Positions 30,801 to 35,708 of a stretch of 64,000 bases of DNA are shown here, one piece after another. A model generated the notes under the pieces. It did no database searches. It was given only the letters and a program-made list of their open reading frames with translations, and was not told the origin of the DNA. Made by a program: the position numbers and the translations under genes. Within the stretch, counting starts at the first letter, position 1, and every line of letters begins with the position of its first letter. Source of the stretch: Loripinus fragilis (lineage: Eukaryota > Mollusca > Bivalvia > Lucinida > Lucinidae); NCBI GenBank assembly GCA_964019695.1, contig OZ026530.1:27664108-27728107 (forward strand), in the 5' to 3' direction.

Positions 30801-33356
30801 CATTTATCTAACCCTTAGTTCACCTTCAGTATCATTCAGATCATAACAAATGCATGTCAAGTATGTTTTACTGCTTAGTTTAATAAAAAGTATACTTACA
30901 TCTGCACAATTTCGTTATATCTGACCTTTAAACCCAACCCCAGAGGTCAATGGTGAGTGTAAATTCAAAGTGTTACCTTGCATGTAGGTCCACACTTCTT
31001 CCACTTTAATTTGATATTAAACATGACCACTTTTAGAAAAGAAAACAAAATGACCTTTTGACCCCACCCCAGGGGTCGCTGGTGTGTGTAATGACAGCAT
31101 ATTTGCTTTCATGGTGCTCTGTGCTCAATTGCCTTTAATTTGATATGCAACATGATTACTTTCAGAAAAAGATATAGTTTGACCATTTGACCCAACCCCC
31201 TGGGTCGAGGGTGTGTCTTTGGGCAAAATATTTGCTACCATGTTGCTGCCAGCGTTGTCAGCTTTAATTTGATATGCAACATGACTACTTTCTGAAAAAT
31301 ATATAGTTTGAACTTTTGACCCCACCCCCTGGGTGTGTCTGTGAGCAAAATATTTGCTACCATGTTGCTGCCAGCGTCTTCAGCTTTAATTTGATATGCA
31401 ACATGACCATATTCTGAAAAAGTTTAATTTTGGCCTCAGCCCCCGCCCCCGATGTCCACCCAACAGACTCGAACCAAGGCCTTCACACTGAAATCCTGTT
31501 TGATATGTTTCACATCTATTGCTGCTCTACCTGCATGCAATAATTTCAGCAAAAATATTAACAATTGCCTTAGTTATTGCGAAATTAAAATATTTGACCT
31601 TTGACCCTTTAGGTGGGGTCAAAAGGAGTGGGGTAAAACTTTGACAGTGCCATGCTTAGCTACAGGCACTTGGCAATCATGGTCTATAGCGAGAAGTTGT
31701 TAAATATAATAGCTTTGATGAAATGTGAAGATCATCACACAAAAAAGCTAATATAGGTTTTGCCTTATAATTTCCTATACCAAAACAAGGGCAATAACTC
31801 AAGTGTTAAGGGGTCGATTTCGACCAAACTTATAGGATATTGAGAGTCCATGGTACTAATGATTTGTACCGAGAATGAATCAAATCTGACAATAGGTACT
31901 GAGATATGGTTCCGGACAGGCAAAAAGTGTGGATGGACGGACGGAATGGACAGACGGACGACGCCAAAACTATATCCCTCCAACTCCGGCGGGGGATAAT
32001 AACCAGTACTTCATGCACATACTTTCGCTTGTAACTAACAACCCTTCTTGAATCAGCAAAAGGGAGAAGAATGGCTGTAGAATTTATTTCATGATCAATC
32101 TCCATGAAAGTATAGGACTGTGCCGGGATCTAACTGGCAACCCCTGGATTTGCAGTCAGCCACATTACCAACTGCTCTAGGTGGCCCGGCAATATGATAA
32201 TAGACCTTTGCAGCTATCTAGTGGGGCAGGGGACAAAAATCCAACTCGTCCGCTCGTAATTACGAGTGAAATCTAGAAAGGACACACAATTCTTCCCAAA
32301 GCACTCGTCCTGTAGGACGAGTGAACAGGACGAGTGCTTTAGGAAGAATTACTTGAGGAAGTCGTATTACATATTACTCACTTATGTTCTTTATTGCATA
32401 CGCTTTTTCAGGACATGTGCATGTGTTTGCAGGACGAGTGAAAGTTGTAAGTCACTCGTCCTGCAGGACAAGTGCAATATTTAAATATTTTTGTCCCCTG
32501 TGGGGCTATATGTCCCTTTTTCTGATCCTTTACTTACTTTTCAGCTTTGTACCTTGAGTGCTCATCTATAATCATAGTGAGTACATTATGGGTTGTTTAC
32601 ACTATACATTGTATTATGGACTTCTGAGTCCTTTAAAGTCCAGCAGTTTTACATCATTAGTAACAAGGACTCTTCATTTGGATGAAAAAGTTTAGATCCT
32701 GATCAGCTGGCTGTAGAAGCCAGCTGATCTGGATCTTCACTGTTTTCAAAAGAGGGTATATAATTTTTTAAAAAGTTTTGCAGTGTACTCAATAGCTCAA
32801 TTATGTTATTAGAATTTAACAAGTGGTTAATTTGGCACCCCTCCACCCCACACTTAGGCTAAGGTTTTGATAAAAAGTAGAATATACTATTACCATCTGC
32901 TTGAGGTAGATTATTACACAATATCACATGTTCTGATGAGGACTGTGCATTGAAACACTGTTTAACTGTTGATAAGAATGGAGTCTTAGTTACATCAGTG
33001 TCTACTCTGTGGTGACTATCTACCCACACTACATCCAATGACTGCGACAGTTTATAAGAGGGGACATCCATTGGCTCGTTCTCAAAATGTCCCAGAAGAA
33101 CCCGAACATCCAGCTTGCTACATAATTCCGCACTAGAGCTGTAGAGCGTCTTCACTAGATTGCGTACTTCTAAAGTGAACGGAGTTTTGTGTATCTGAAA
33201 CTTTGTGTAATCCACTGTGGGTGTCATGCATGATGGCTGTATATGAATGTACAATGTTTTCTCCACAGCTTTGTTCATTTCTCTCAGGTACACAGCCACT
33301 TTAGTCTTGGTCACATGTAAAGGCTGTGACAGAATTAATAGTCCAGTCTTAGACAT
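6743..33356 (-). CDS. COASY: Bifunctional coenzyme A synthase (complete, 10 coding exons, 558 aa)
   Basis: Catalyses the last two steps of CoA synthesis: adenylyl transfer to 4'-phosphopantetheine, then phosphorylation of dephospho-CoA. Coding exons in transcript order: 33356-32894, 27815-27609, 25109-24895, 22166-22035, 19891-19765, 14098-13971, 13161-13080, 11223-11123, 8839-8693, 6817-6743. They total 1677 nt, all introns are GT-AG and the frame stays open to TGA. Residues 1-154 are the animal-specific N-terminal region. The adenylyltransferase signature GGTFDRLHIGH is at 187-197. SSSSLRKRLLG closes that domain. The kinase P-loop GGIASGKS is at 355-362, followed by DKLGHKAY and DAAILLEAGW. 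The length matches the roughly 560 aa of vertebrate COASY. The introns carry many transposons but no coding damage. Seen: exons, motifs, phases. Known: family function. Inferred: that the gene is expressed. Confidence 0.95.
6850..7160. repeat. Repeat of the ATTTATTAAAC.TGTT..GAAAAAGAGATAA family
   Basis: Shares its start with 12380-12510 and 24385-24670, including the aggcttg..aagca(c/t)tt block and the AGAATGTTAGATTCT region. Unclassified, in COASY intron 9. Confidence 0.55.
7190..7705. mobile_element. Large inverted-repeat MITE, GCCTCGTCGCGACAAAACC family
   Basis: Two arms (7326-7420 inverted, 7459-7570) plus outer arms around a GCTGATCAGACTGCG motif form a roughly 500-bp palindrome. Single-arm copies are at 2083, 46085 and 53960. 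Confidence 0.7.
7845..8165. repeat. Minisatellite, about 2.7 units of about 120 bp
   Basis: Units share CAGCTATGTCCAACCACCTTT, the CATAAATAGAC segment and GTAAAAAGCATCAG. Lies in COASY intron 9. Open frames across it come from the repeat. Confidence 0.75.
8240..8390 (-). mobile_element. tRNA-derived SINE, family S2, copy 1
   Basis: On the minus strand it has a tRNA-like head (TAGCGAGTCCGACTGCAGAT, then CCAGGGGTTGCAAG) followed by a body shared with 32040-32195. Confidence 0.65.
8467..8678. mobile_element. Mariner-type MITE M2, copy 1
   Basis: Ends CAGTAAAAYCTGTNTTAAGC and its inverse, with a central hairpin GAATGCTC/GAGCATTC. TA next to the ends fits Tc1/mariner targets. It lies about 15 bp beyond the donor of COASY exon 9. 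Confidence 0.75.
8693..8839 (-). CDS. COASY: COASY coding exon 9
   Basis: 49 whole codons, phase 0 at both ends, encoding AVKRMIDRNNLTEDQAKQRL through SSLWEYEYTQSQ. RxxxQxS and NVVLSSLWE match the kinase lid and C-terminal part. A palindromic MITE begins about 40 bp upstream of the acceptor. Confidence 0.92.
8876..9053. mobile_element. P1 palindromic MITE, copy 2
   Basis: About 40 bp upstream of the COASY exon 9 acceptor. The core arms differ by two bases (CTCATTGAGACTG). The terminal CAGG is lost. Confidence 0.8.
9060..9700. other. COASY intron 8, no recognised feature
   Basis: AT-rich. A short palindrome GACGACCATTTCGGTCGTTT is at about 9607-9626. No coding signal. Confidence 0.45.
9716..9787 (-). 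repeat. tRNA-like sequence (SINE head or tRNA pseudogene)
   Basis: The minus strand reads GGCCTAGTGGTTAGCG (A-box-like), CTGGCTACAAAGCCAG (anticodon-arm-like, loop one base short) and GGATCGATTCC (B-box-like). The acceptor ends do not pair, so it is not a functional tRNA. Confidence 0.6.
10696..11070. mobile_element. hAT-like MITE with CAAGGACTTTTCAAGG arrays
   Basis: 375 bp between perfect AAAATACA repeats (10688-10695 and 11071-11078). The right end is CAGGGTTCGCACAGGC in inverse; the left end is TGGTTCACACAGGC. Six or more CAAGKACTTTTCAAG words lie near the ends. CAGGGTTC ends and an 8-bp duplication are hAT traits. Confidence 0.82.
11123..11223 (-). CDS. COASY: COASY coding exon 8 (DAAILLEAGW motif)
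   Basis: 101 nt. It joins exon 7 through a split GAG codon and encodes EGRSVVVLDAAILLEAGW and then DSMVHEVWVTIVPPAE. LDAxLLLExG is a strongly conserved dephospho-CoA kinase motif. The acceptor is TTTTACAG and the donor GAG|GTAACT. Confidence 0.92.
11911..12109. mobile_element. TTAA-flanked MITE with CAGACTGCTCC hairpin
   Basis: Ends TTAACCCTTAAA and its inverse. Inside is a perfect hairpin GATCAGACTGCTCCTGTAGG about its centre, flanked by ACAGTGTGGACC. Confidence 0.75.
12380..12510. repeat. Truncated repeat, ATTTATTAAACTTGTTGCG family
   Basis: Matches 6870-6940 and 24395-24460. No other content seen. Confidence 0.5.
12563..12672. repeat. Palindrome with GCCTCGAGG ends
   Basis: GGCCTCGAGGTTATAAAG at the left and its imperfect inverse TTTATAGCCTCGAGG at the right. 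Function unknown. Confidence 0.5.
12934..12991. repeat. Perfect 22-23 bp hairpin
   Basis: ATGGAAAATGGAGCATTTG and CTC pair exactly with the inverse across a 4-5 base loop. It lies in COASY intron 7, close to exon 7. Confidence 0.7.
13080..13161 (-). CDS. COASY: COASY coding exon 7 (kinase domain, short exon)
   Basis: 82 nt encoding EQLKKLNSIVWPEIADLAKS and EILRYAK. The acceptor is TTACAG and the donor AAAG|GTGAGA, phase 1. The IVWP motif fits the kinase substrate region. Confidence 0.9.
13382..13768. mobile_element. MITE ending GGGTGGAGCCTAG..GAATATTCA, with 135-bp insert
   Basis: Matches 27350-27602 except for about 135 bp (13459-13593) inserted in the hairpin region, after GCCTGATCAGGG. 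The insert has no counterpart in this window. Confidence 0.7.
13971..14098 (-). CDS. COASY: COASY coding exon 6 (kinase domain)
   Basis: Completes the split glycine codon of DKLG and encodes HKAYLKGTRGFEKVVEVFGED through LLGPKVFSDK. It is bounded by TATCTAG and AAG|GTAATT and ends in phase 0. The intron before it contains the antisense LINE at 14.4-18.5 kb. Confidence 0.92.
14431..14871 (+). CDS. LINE ORF1, C-terminal part: SGNH-esterase remnant plus two CCHC knuckles
   Basis: DNIHLSSSGTRGLLGCIN resembles the DxxH block of SGNH/GDSL hydrolases found in CR1-type ORF1. The serine block would lie upstream and is missing. Two perfect CX2CX4HX4C knuckles follow (CFKCGLTNHKTYQC and CYNCKFYGHRDSVC). 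It likely binds element RNA. The true start is lost by 5' truncation. Confidence 0.75.
   Translation: MIKRQSDIHGGTFIDIHKSFYNKFNQLKSHFYKPRDNIHLSSSGTRGLLGCINQYIDIVESFKHCAYHGLSTQIVSKSHPQRKESRLYASSYRNNHGKGNKNYINSERCFKCGLTNHKTYQCRHKNQLQCYNCKFYGHRDSVCWNF
15010..17790 (+). CDS. LINE ORF2: AP-like endonuclease and reverse transcriptase, 926 aa before frameshift
   Basis: Endonuclease at about residues 80-310, with LNVQGI, LSESKL, GDFN and GLSDHF as catalytic blocks. Reverse transcriptase at about 530-800, with GFRPNHSC, VDFRKAFDLVDH, GVPQGSILGPLLF and YADD at 748-751. All expected catalytic residues are present. It stops early at 17788-17790; the reading continues in another frame (NIYERIFLRKAKFMF) from 17790. 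It copies its own RNA at nicked target DNA. Confidence 0.9.
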   Translation: METNSLYQNDTSFSEPVNDYIYDLSTLFDQSFETNVQYTNLTIDNNVHVLSTENNVHDSTCSSMSAQSMLNLGLGKKGFKMGHLNVQGIQSKIEQIDLLLNCSRNDIQLFGLSESKLNDSHTSNFFNIKNFQLFRKDRVISAGRPEQGGGIIVYVKDGIKCERRIDLECVNIECIWLEIFPQNSKSFLTGIMYRHPNETVQWNEIFDNQFDKVLACEKEIYLMGDFNRDLLQVNIKKTWLEYMESFGLEQIVKSPTRITDHSETLIDHIYCNNLSNVLSTKVPILGLSDHFPVFVTRKQNSSSVLKKSHHLISYRSFKNFNEAEFINDLSSTPWDVIKIFDDTNDIVESWSSLFLDIIDKHLPLKQHRVERKQQPKWLNGEIIDAIKTRHRYKSINDNEQYKIWRNKVCSLIKQSKKYQYSEILNENANNPASVWKLFKEIGASKCKDSCGISSLNVDNNSIENPKDIADQFNKYFVSVSSKIKEPPLASNFDKLKEFCDKKIPANTYFSIPCISQEKEEKYLKNIDITKATGSDNIGARLLKLAAPFISDSLMYICNQSILNSTFPDKWKEGKVRPLYKNGPKDDTNNYRHISILPVISKMLEKHVHDSLMTYLTSHKLLHSTQSGFRPNHSCETALLQMANKFLEAINSSQIIGMVMVDFRKAFDLVDHTLLLKKLRHYKLSDKTINWFSSYLLGRKQKVVINNIESRMENVLCGVPQGSILGPLLFLMFINDLPLYTNNVTTDLYADDTTLYMVGETQEYIEQNLQMALQNLSEWCKLNGMLLNTDKTKAMLITTSQKRLHLNNDILHLTYNNAVLNSVENEKVLGVRIDNNLTWSIHINFIAKKISSNLWLLSKLKDYLSTEHRVQFYKTYIQPHIDYCSTIWGGTSQYNLNRIYRLQKRAVKIIVNYQYDNIANSMDELKF
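17829..18104 (+). CDS. LINE ORF2 C-terminal end after a frameshift
   Basis: FKVSKSVLPSYVNEMF through IWNNLPDCLKNLETVDSFHR is the usual C-terminal end of such ORF2 proteins (IWNxLP, then the SFxxxxK type). Open frame from about 17790; the listed ATG is internal. Confidence 0.82.
   Translation: MFKVSKSVLPSYVNEMFSFRPFNETLQSLRSTGALDFYTPRPQKEIFKQSLIYSGPVIWNNLPDCLKNLETVDSFHRHCIKWMKSSLSFNL
18120..18255. mobile_element. P1 palindromic MITE, copy 3, inside the LINE 3' UTR
   Basis: Truncated, diverged arms (CTTAAAAGAACTGTCTCA). It sits between the LINE stop codon and the LINE tail. Confidence 0.7.
18525..19415. other. COASY intron 5, no recognised feature
   Basis: AT-rich unique-looking sequence. 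No ORF or family match that I can support. Confidence 0.45.
19418..19552. mobile_element. Palindromic MITE with GGGGATAAC ends
   Basis: Nearly perfect palindrome: GGGGATAACTGTATTTAAAA against the inverse end, centred on a GGAAATCATG/CATGATTTCC hairpin. Confidence 0.75.
19765..19891 (-). CDS. COASY: COASY coding exon 5 (dephospho-CoA kinase P-loop)
   Basis: Encodes AGVTGSERPYIIGLTGGIAS followed by GKSAICKRL and ends in DKLG. The start after TTGAAG is forced by the phase-0 end of exon 4. GGIASGKS is the Walker A motif of the kinase. A degraded copy of this acceptor and exon start lies 67 bp upstream (about 19926-19966). Confidence 0.92.
19926..19966 (-). pseudogene. Duplicated acceptor and start of COASY exon 5
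   Basis: About 36 of 41 bases match 19862-19902, including the AG|GCTGGTGTTA junction. The copy has a more pyrimidine-rich acceptor (TTATTTTATAG). Using it would add 67 nt and shift the frame. Confidence 0.75.
19975..20065. repeat. Long perfect palindrome GTGGAC..CTGATGCACTATTGCAC
   Basis: Arms of about 30 bp meet at GGCCTTCGGCC (centre about 20025). Probably a palindromic MITE core. Confidence 0.75.
20070..20780. other. COASY intron 4, no recognised feature
   Basis: Overlapping short open frames on both strands at 20233-20507 show no family match. Confidence 0.4.
20785..21005. mobile_element. MITE with ACGGTAAATGTTCTAA ends, copy 1
   Basis: Shares ends and an inner CCCTGTTTGCTATTCTGACAA block with 46830-47030. 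The central hairpin is partly lost. Confidence 0.65.
21010..21755. other. COASY intron 4, no recognised feature
   Basis: AT-rich. No repeat shared with the rest of the window was seen. Confidence 0.4.
21758..21945. mobile_element. P1 palindromic MITE, copy 4
   Basis: Complete, starting CAGGATTATTTAAGAGTG and ending AAACCT. It ends about 90 bp from COASY exon 4. Confidence 0.8.
22035..22166 (-). CDS. COASY: COASY coding exon 4 (end of adenylyltransferase domain)
   Basis: Exactly 44 codons, phase 0 at both ends (CTCAG acceptor, AAG|GTCAGT donor). It encodes GMKRLLEYTIELVEDLC through EEEKVSSSSLRKRLLGTVYN. SSSSxRxRxLG is a conserved stretch of the COASY adenylyltransferase domain. Confidence 0.92.
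22200..22725. mobile_element. Hairpin-ended element H5, copy 1
   Basis: A roughly 130-bp hairpin (GGAAGGTTCATG, ATCATGAATACTTCGGGTC, TCTTGCAAAGT arms; 22583-22700) plus a roughly 340-bp flank containing TTGATTGACAGCTGCCAAGC. Inverted relative to the copy at 34400. Confidence 0.75.
22745..22985. mobile_element. MITE with GATTTCCAACAATGTGG ends, copy 1
   Basis: Inverted ends GAGATTTCCAACAATGTGG and CCACATTGCTCG. The interior includes GTTAAGCTACTG and ATTTGGAGTTTCTAAGC. Directly abuts P1 copy 5. Confidence 0.7.
22988..23158. mobile_element. P1 palindromic MITE, copy 5
   Basis: One core arm has lost about eight bases (GCTCAAAAGGTCTCATTGAG). The right end TTAACTAAAGGCCTG is intact. Confidence 0.75.
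23266..23485. mobile_element. TTAA-type MITE, GCGCCAAG ends
   Basis: AACCCTTAAAGCGCCAAG at the left and GATTGGCGCAAAAAAGTTAA at the right. The central hairpin is partly deleted. Related to 44907-45115. Confidence 0.65.
23932..24115 (-). mobile_element. tRNA-derived SINE, family S3, copy 1
   Basis: Minus strand: tRNA-like head (GTGGTTCAGTGGAAGAGTGC, GGGTTAGAATC), body ending in GGGATGTAAAGAATCAAATC and an AAAC tail. It is the uninterrupted reference for the split copy at 60.98-61.80 kb. Flanking CAACAATTGTTGG occurs on both sides, a likely target duplication. Confidence 0.8.
24385..24670. repeat. Repeat of the ATTTAT.AAA..GTTG family
   Basis: Matches 6850-7160 in several blocks (AAAATGCAAGGCTTGCCGAG, CACTAGTG..TTAAT.CATGGCGTTATATC). 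Confidence 0.55.
24895..25109 (-). CDS. COASY: COASY coding exon 3 (adenylyltransferase core)
   Basis: Encodes KVLCELIEPVDVRIHALLEF through KGGEIINKEREKV. The acceptor after TTTAAAG is fixed by frame, because the alternative AAAAG|GTACTG meets a stop at once. A palindromic MITE starts about 14 bp upstream of the acceptor, and a partial copy of this exon lies beyond it. The donor is GTG|GTTAGT, phase 0. The purine run near the donor encodes KEREK. Confidence 0.92.
25123..25311. mobile_element. P1 palindromic MITE, copy 6
   Basis: Complete. Starts 14 bp upstream of the COASY exon 3 acceptor. Core arms match perfectly around CACTG. Confidence 0.85.
25332..25412 (-). pseudogene. Duplicated 5' part of COASY exon 3
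   Basis: Repeats the first 81 nt of exon 3, including an acceptor (TTTATAG), with only a few substitutions; the reading frame is still open. It then diverges before any donor. The unit also carries its own copy of the flanking MITE (25424-25608), so about 280 bp of exon edge plus MITE was duplicated in tandem. It cannot encode a full adenylyltransferase segment. Confidence 0.85.
25424..25608. mobile_element. P1 palindromic MITE, copy 7
   Basis: Sister of copy 6, carried by the tandem duplication of exon 3's start. Its right end is lost. Confidence 0.85.
25722..26640 (-). mobile_element. RTE-type LINE relic with internal deletion
   Basis: Minus strand: YMAFVDLEKAFDLVPRKVIW and GVEEWIVRLVQGMYANARS, then directly CARCMGNARPVDGRPQSEVQ, so the GVxQG and YADD blocks are missing. 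ASFCYLGDMLSAGGG and the C-terminal region follow. One frameshift is at about 26026 (before LRWFGHVAR). The tail is ATGATG-rich. Dead copy. Confidence 0.85.
26700..27340. other. COASY intron 2, no recognised feature
   Basis: A loose palindrome around 27120-27290 (AGTGATTTGTTGCTGAATATA, then its inverse). Otherwise unremarkable. Confidence 0.4.
27350..27602. mobile_element. MITE ending GGGTGGAGCCTAG..GAATATTCA, intact copy
   Basis: Ends TTAACCCTTTACCCCATAG and ATGGTTAA. The central hairpin is GATCAGGCAGCTCTTG with its inverse. It stops seven bases from COASY exon 2. Reference copy for 13382-13768. Confidence 0.75.
27609..27815 (-). CDS. COASY: COASY coding exon 2 (adenylyltransferase nucleotide-binding motif)
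   Basis: Joins exon 1 through a split GAT codon (GCGCAG acceptor) and ends in phase 1 at GCCA|GTAAGT. It encodes an acidic linker and then VVLGGTFDRLHIGHKLLL. TFDRLHIGH is the T/HxGH-type ATP-binding signature of phosphopantetheine adenylyltransferases. Confidence 0.93.
28080..28729. mobile_element. MITE with CAGTGACCTATATAAGAGTG ends, copy 1, nested
   Basis: 650 bp with inverted ends of about 25 bp, flanked by GCCACCT on both sides (28073-28079 and 28730-28736). No coding potential. Confidence 0.85.
29110..29822. mobile_element. Tandem-bodied element ending in GACAGACAGACA and a hairpin
   Basis: Three to four units of about 150-170 bp (AAATTTCATAA.CCTAAATCAAG, GAAGGAAAAATTGAAAA), then an ACAAACAGACAG run, then CCCCCTATATACTTTG with GTACTGGGGG. 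The left edge has CATACCCCCGG. Confidence 0.7.
29985..30070. repeat. Minisatellite AATATAGGAATATATAGGA
   Basis: Three units of about 29 bp. It forms the right subterminal array of the composite element. Confidence 0.75.
30296..30459. mobile_element. P1 palindromic MITE, copy 8
   Basis: Core arm short by one A (CTCAAAAGACCGTCTC). Ends in TATCTAAACCTG. Confidence 0.75.
30483..30585. mobile_element. P1 palindromic MITE, copy 9, truncated
   Basis: CAGGCCTCCAGATAAAAG start and GTTGTGGATACTCAAAA, then breaks off in the core. Confidence 0.65.
30608..30690 (-). mobile_element. SINE S3 tail fragment
   Basis: Only the 3' end: the inverse of GACTGGGACGTAAAGCATC plus the AAAC tail. Confidence 0.6.
30905..32005. 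mobile_element. Tandem-bodied element ending in GGACGGACGG and a hairpin
   Basis: Four units of about 120-130 bp with CTTTAATTTGATATGCAACA and TTTGACCCCACCCC. Then a non-repetitive part, a GGATGGACGGACGG run and the end ATATCCCTCCAACTCC with GGCGGGGGATAA. Confidence 0.7.
32040..32195 (-). mobile_element. tRNA-derived SINE, family S2, copy 2
   Basis: Minus-strand head CCTAGAGCAGTTGGTAATG, CTGACTGCAAATCCAGGGG, TAGATCCCGGC; body as in 8240-8390. Confidence 0.7.
32228..32499. mobile_element. 272-bp element with CACTCGTCCTG sites
   Basis: Perfect 13-bp ends AGGGGACAAAAAT and inverse, flanked by GTGGGGC (32221-32227 and 32500-32506). About six CACTCGTCCTG/CAGGACGAGTG sites in both orientations. 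Confidence 0.85.
32690..32750. repeat. CAGCTGGCT hairpin
   Basis: GATCAGCTGGCTGTAGAAGC with the inverse GCCAGCTGATC, between AGATCCTGATC-type flanks. Confidence 0.55.
32894..33356 (-). CDS. COASY: COASY coding exon 1 (N-terminal region)
   Basis: Encodes residues 1-154 from the first ATG (MSKTGLLILSQPLHV...). It ends in phase 1 at the donor GATG|GTAATA. An acceptor-like ACTTTCAG lies just upstream of the ATG, at about 33411, so the 5' UTR is probably split and its first exon lies further right. This part has no catalytic motif, but its length and position fit the N-terminal region of animal COASY. Confidence 0.9.
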
Positions 33357-33504
33357 TGTGTTTTCTCAAGTCCACCTCACTGCTCTACGTTTCTCCTCAA
33401 GTTTTCCTCACTGAAAGTATAGGGAAGGCATTCAGATAAGTGTGCCTAATTAAAAACTTATTTTCATTATCATCAGGCTCAACTTAGACATCTGCTGTGG
33501 GTGC

Positions 33505-34308
33505 ATAAATGAATCATCTGAATAAACACCCAAGCCACATGTTGAATTTTCATATTCGTCAACAAAAAATGTGTTGTGGGTACTTCAAACAGTGACCTAT
33601 ATAAGAGTGACTAGAAACTCTAATGAAATACCAATACTCAACTCAAATAACTCTGTTGGGCATTTTACACAGGTAAATGAGGGAAAATCTTTATCATTTA
33701 TCTACACGATTTGCTTTTACCGCAGTTTTGTAATACACAGCGTAATTTCTCTATTGTTTACCAAAACTTTTAGCTCCTTTACAAAAACCGAAATAGTATG
33801 ATAAAGATAATTATGAATTATCCAGCATCTTAGTTTATGAATATTGATAAATGGAGACAAAGACATAGCTATGTTTGAGGCTTAATTCGTTACAGTGAAA
33901 GAGGTATTCAATTGTTGAAGCCATTTTTGAGGATTTCCACAACTTTCATAAAATCGGCCCATATTAACACGGTCATAACTCAATAGAATAGTTTTAAAAT
34001 TGCAGAAACATAGCATTTAGCAATATTTCATATATGTTCTTTCAATTGTTATTAACAAAATCTACCAATAAGCGATATTTACAACGAAGTGCGCTTCAAT
34101 GTATCTATCAATGCAGCGGTTTCTCAAGCTGAGTTGCCATTTTGTGTGTGTACGATGAAAGACGCACCAGGTGTAAGTCACATGACACATGCCATGACAT
34201 ACCTATATGGCTGAAAAATGAAGTGTCCAGTCACTCTAATATAGGTCACTGCTTAAAAGAACCGATTCAGTGAGACTGTCCTTTTGAGCACCCAAAACGA
34301 TTGTTCTA
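33505..34308. mobile_element. P1 palindromic MITE, copy 10, split by another element
   Basis: Left half ends GTTGTGGGTACTTCAAA (33589); right half resumes TTAAAAGAACCG (34253). The insertion is the element at 33590-34251. Confidence 0.78.
33590..34251. mobile_element. MITE with CAGTGACCTATATAAGAGTG ends, copy 2
   Basis: 662 bp, same ends and interior as 28080-28729. Flanks CTTCAAA and CTTAAAA agree at 6 of 7 bases, matching the 7-bp duplication of copy 1. Confidence 0.85.
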
Positions 34309-34399
34309 TTTTTGGCAGACAGCTAGCATTCAAAGTTTTAGAACATCTACCATAGTTTATACAGTCTCTACATCATGCACTATGTGATGACTGAAGTCA

Positions 34400-34945
34400 A
34401 TTATTTAAGAAATGAATTAAATATTTGGAATGTTCATGGAATCATGAATACTTCGGGTCTCTTGCAAAGTAAGTGAAGCCCGAACAAGCTTCACATTAAC
34501 TTTGCAAGAGACCTGAAGTATTCATGATTCCATGAACATTCCAAAAATTGAATTTATTGCTTATATTTACATTTTTATTATAAATATCTAAAATATAAAA
34601 ATCATTTTTTAATATAGGAATTAAAACAGTTTTGTATTAAAAATATAATCATATTAACGGTTTAGTTGGAGTGTAAAATGGAAAAGCGGAATACCAAGAT
34701 TGAACACAGACAGCAAATGGAGCAAACAAGAAGCTTGTTTTGCATGAGTGACTCAGGTGTGGCTTGCTGTCAATCACAACACCAGTATCACTTCTGGCGA
34801 ATGAGTTCGATATTGGGAGCGTATTGCATGGGCAAGTGAGCTTGGCAGCTGTCAATCAAATTTGTGTGATTCATGAGGCTATGAACGGTTGCAAAAATCT
34901 AAAGATTCATTAAAGGATTGCTTCGAAAATGTAAATATAACAACA
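34400..34945. mobile_element. Hairpin-ended element H5, copy 2
   Basis: Hairpin at 34428-34552 with a CAAGCTTC loop, then the TTGATTGACAGCTGCCAAGC segment in the opposite order to copy 1. Confidence 0.75.
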
Positions 34946-35284
34946 TAAGCCCAACAAAGGTCTTCAAGGTATATCTAAATATGTGGGTCCCAGAACAAAA
35001 TTCATTGCACTCCTATGATTTTTGATAATACTCCTTTATTGCAAAAATTATTGTGCTATTGTTTTATCTAACATGTTTTTCTTTTACAGCTCTTTTATAT
35101 TTGTTGAATATTAACTCTATAATATGTTTGTCGGGAAATAGCTTTAATAGCTATTAGCTAATGTTATCTGTTAAATGTATCCCACTTTGAATAAATCTTC
35201 TTGTATCTTTTGTATCTAATGTTTTGCCTTGATTTCTTTTAAGAGGTTTTTACAAAAATATCATTAAATCACAATACCTGGATG
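34946..35284. other. Intergenic, no recognised feature
   Basis: AT-rich, includes palindromic GCTTTAATAGCTATTAGC. Nothing else seen. Confidence 0.4.
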
Positions 35285-35480
35285 TGGTTTGTTTGTTTGA
35301 TTTGATTCTTAACGTCCCAGTCAACAATTTTTTCAGTTATACTGCAATGAACCAGTTCTAAGCAAGAATTAATGTGTTTTGCTCAAGGACACGAGGCAGT
35401 GAAGCCAGTGAGGCTCGAACACCCAACCCCTCAGTCTCAAGTCATCCACTCTACCACTGAGCCACTGCGCTCACATACGA
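35285..35480 (-). mobile_element. tRNA-derived SINE, family S3, copy 2
   Basis: Minus strand: GTGGCTCAGTGGTAGAGTGG head, AAGGTGTTCGAGCC-type B box region, CTGGGACGTTAAGAATCAAA tail. Confidence 0.75.
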
Positions 35481-35510
35481 GGTGGTTTTAACACATCTAA
35501 AGTTATACTA

Positions 35511-35708
35511 CAGTAAAACCTGTGTCAAACGGCCACTCAAAAATAGACAAAATAAAGATCTTAATGACAAATGGTAGCTTAACGAAGGTCAAAAGTAAAG
35601 CAGAAAGCTCCAATAAATTTGACCTGCATTAAGTGATAATTGGTATACATTGAAAACCAATTTTTGGTCTTTTTTGAGAGTGGCCGTTTTACACATGTGT
35701 TACTGTAT
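35511..35708. mobile_element. Mariner-type MITE M2, copy 2
   Basis: Ends ACAGTAAAACCTGTGTCAAA and ACACATGTGTTACTGTA. The central hairpin is partly deleted. Confidence 0.75.

Noticed and set aside
31765..32105. Overlapping open frames near the GGACGGACGG run
   Set aside because: They read across a transposon end and a SINE, with no domain and no splice context.
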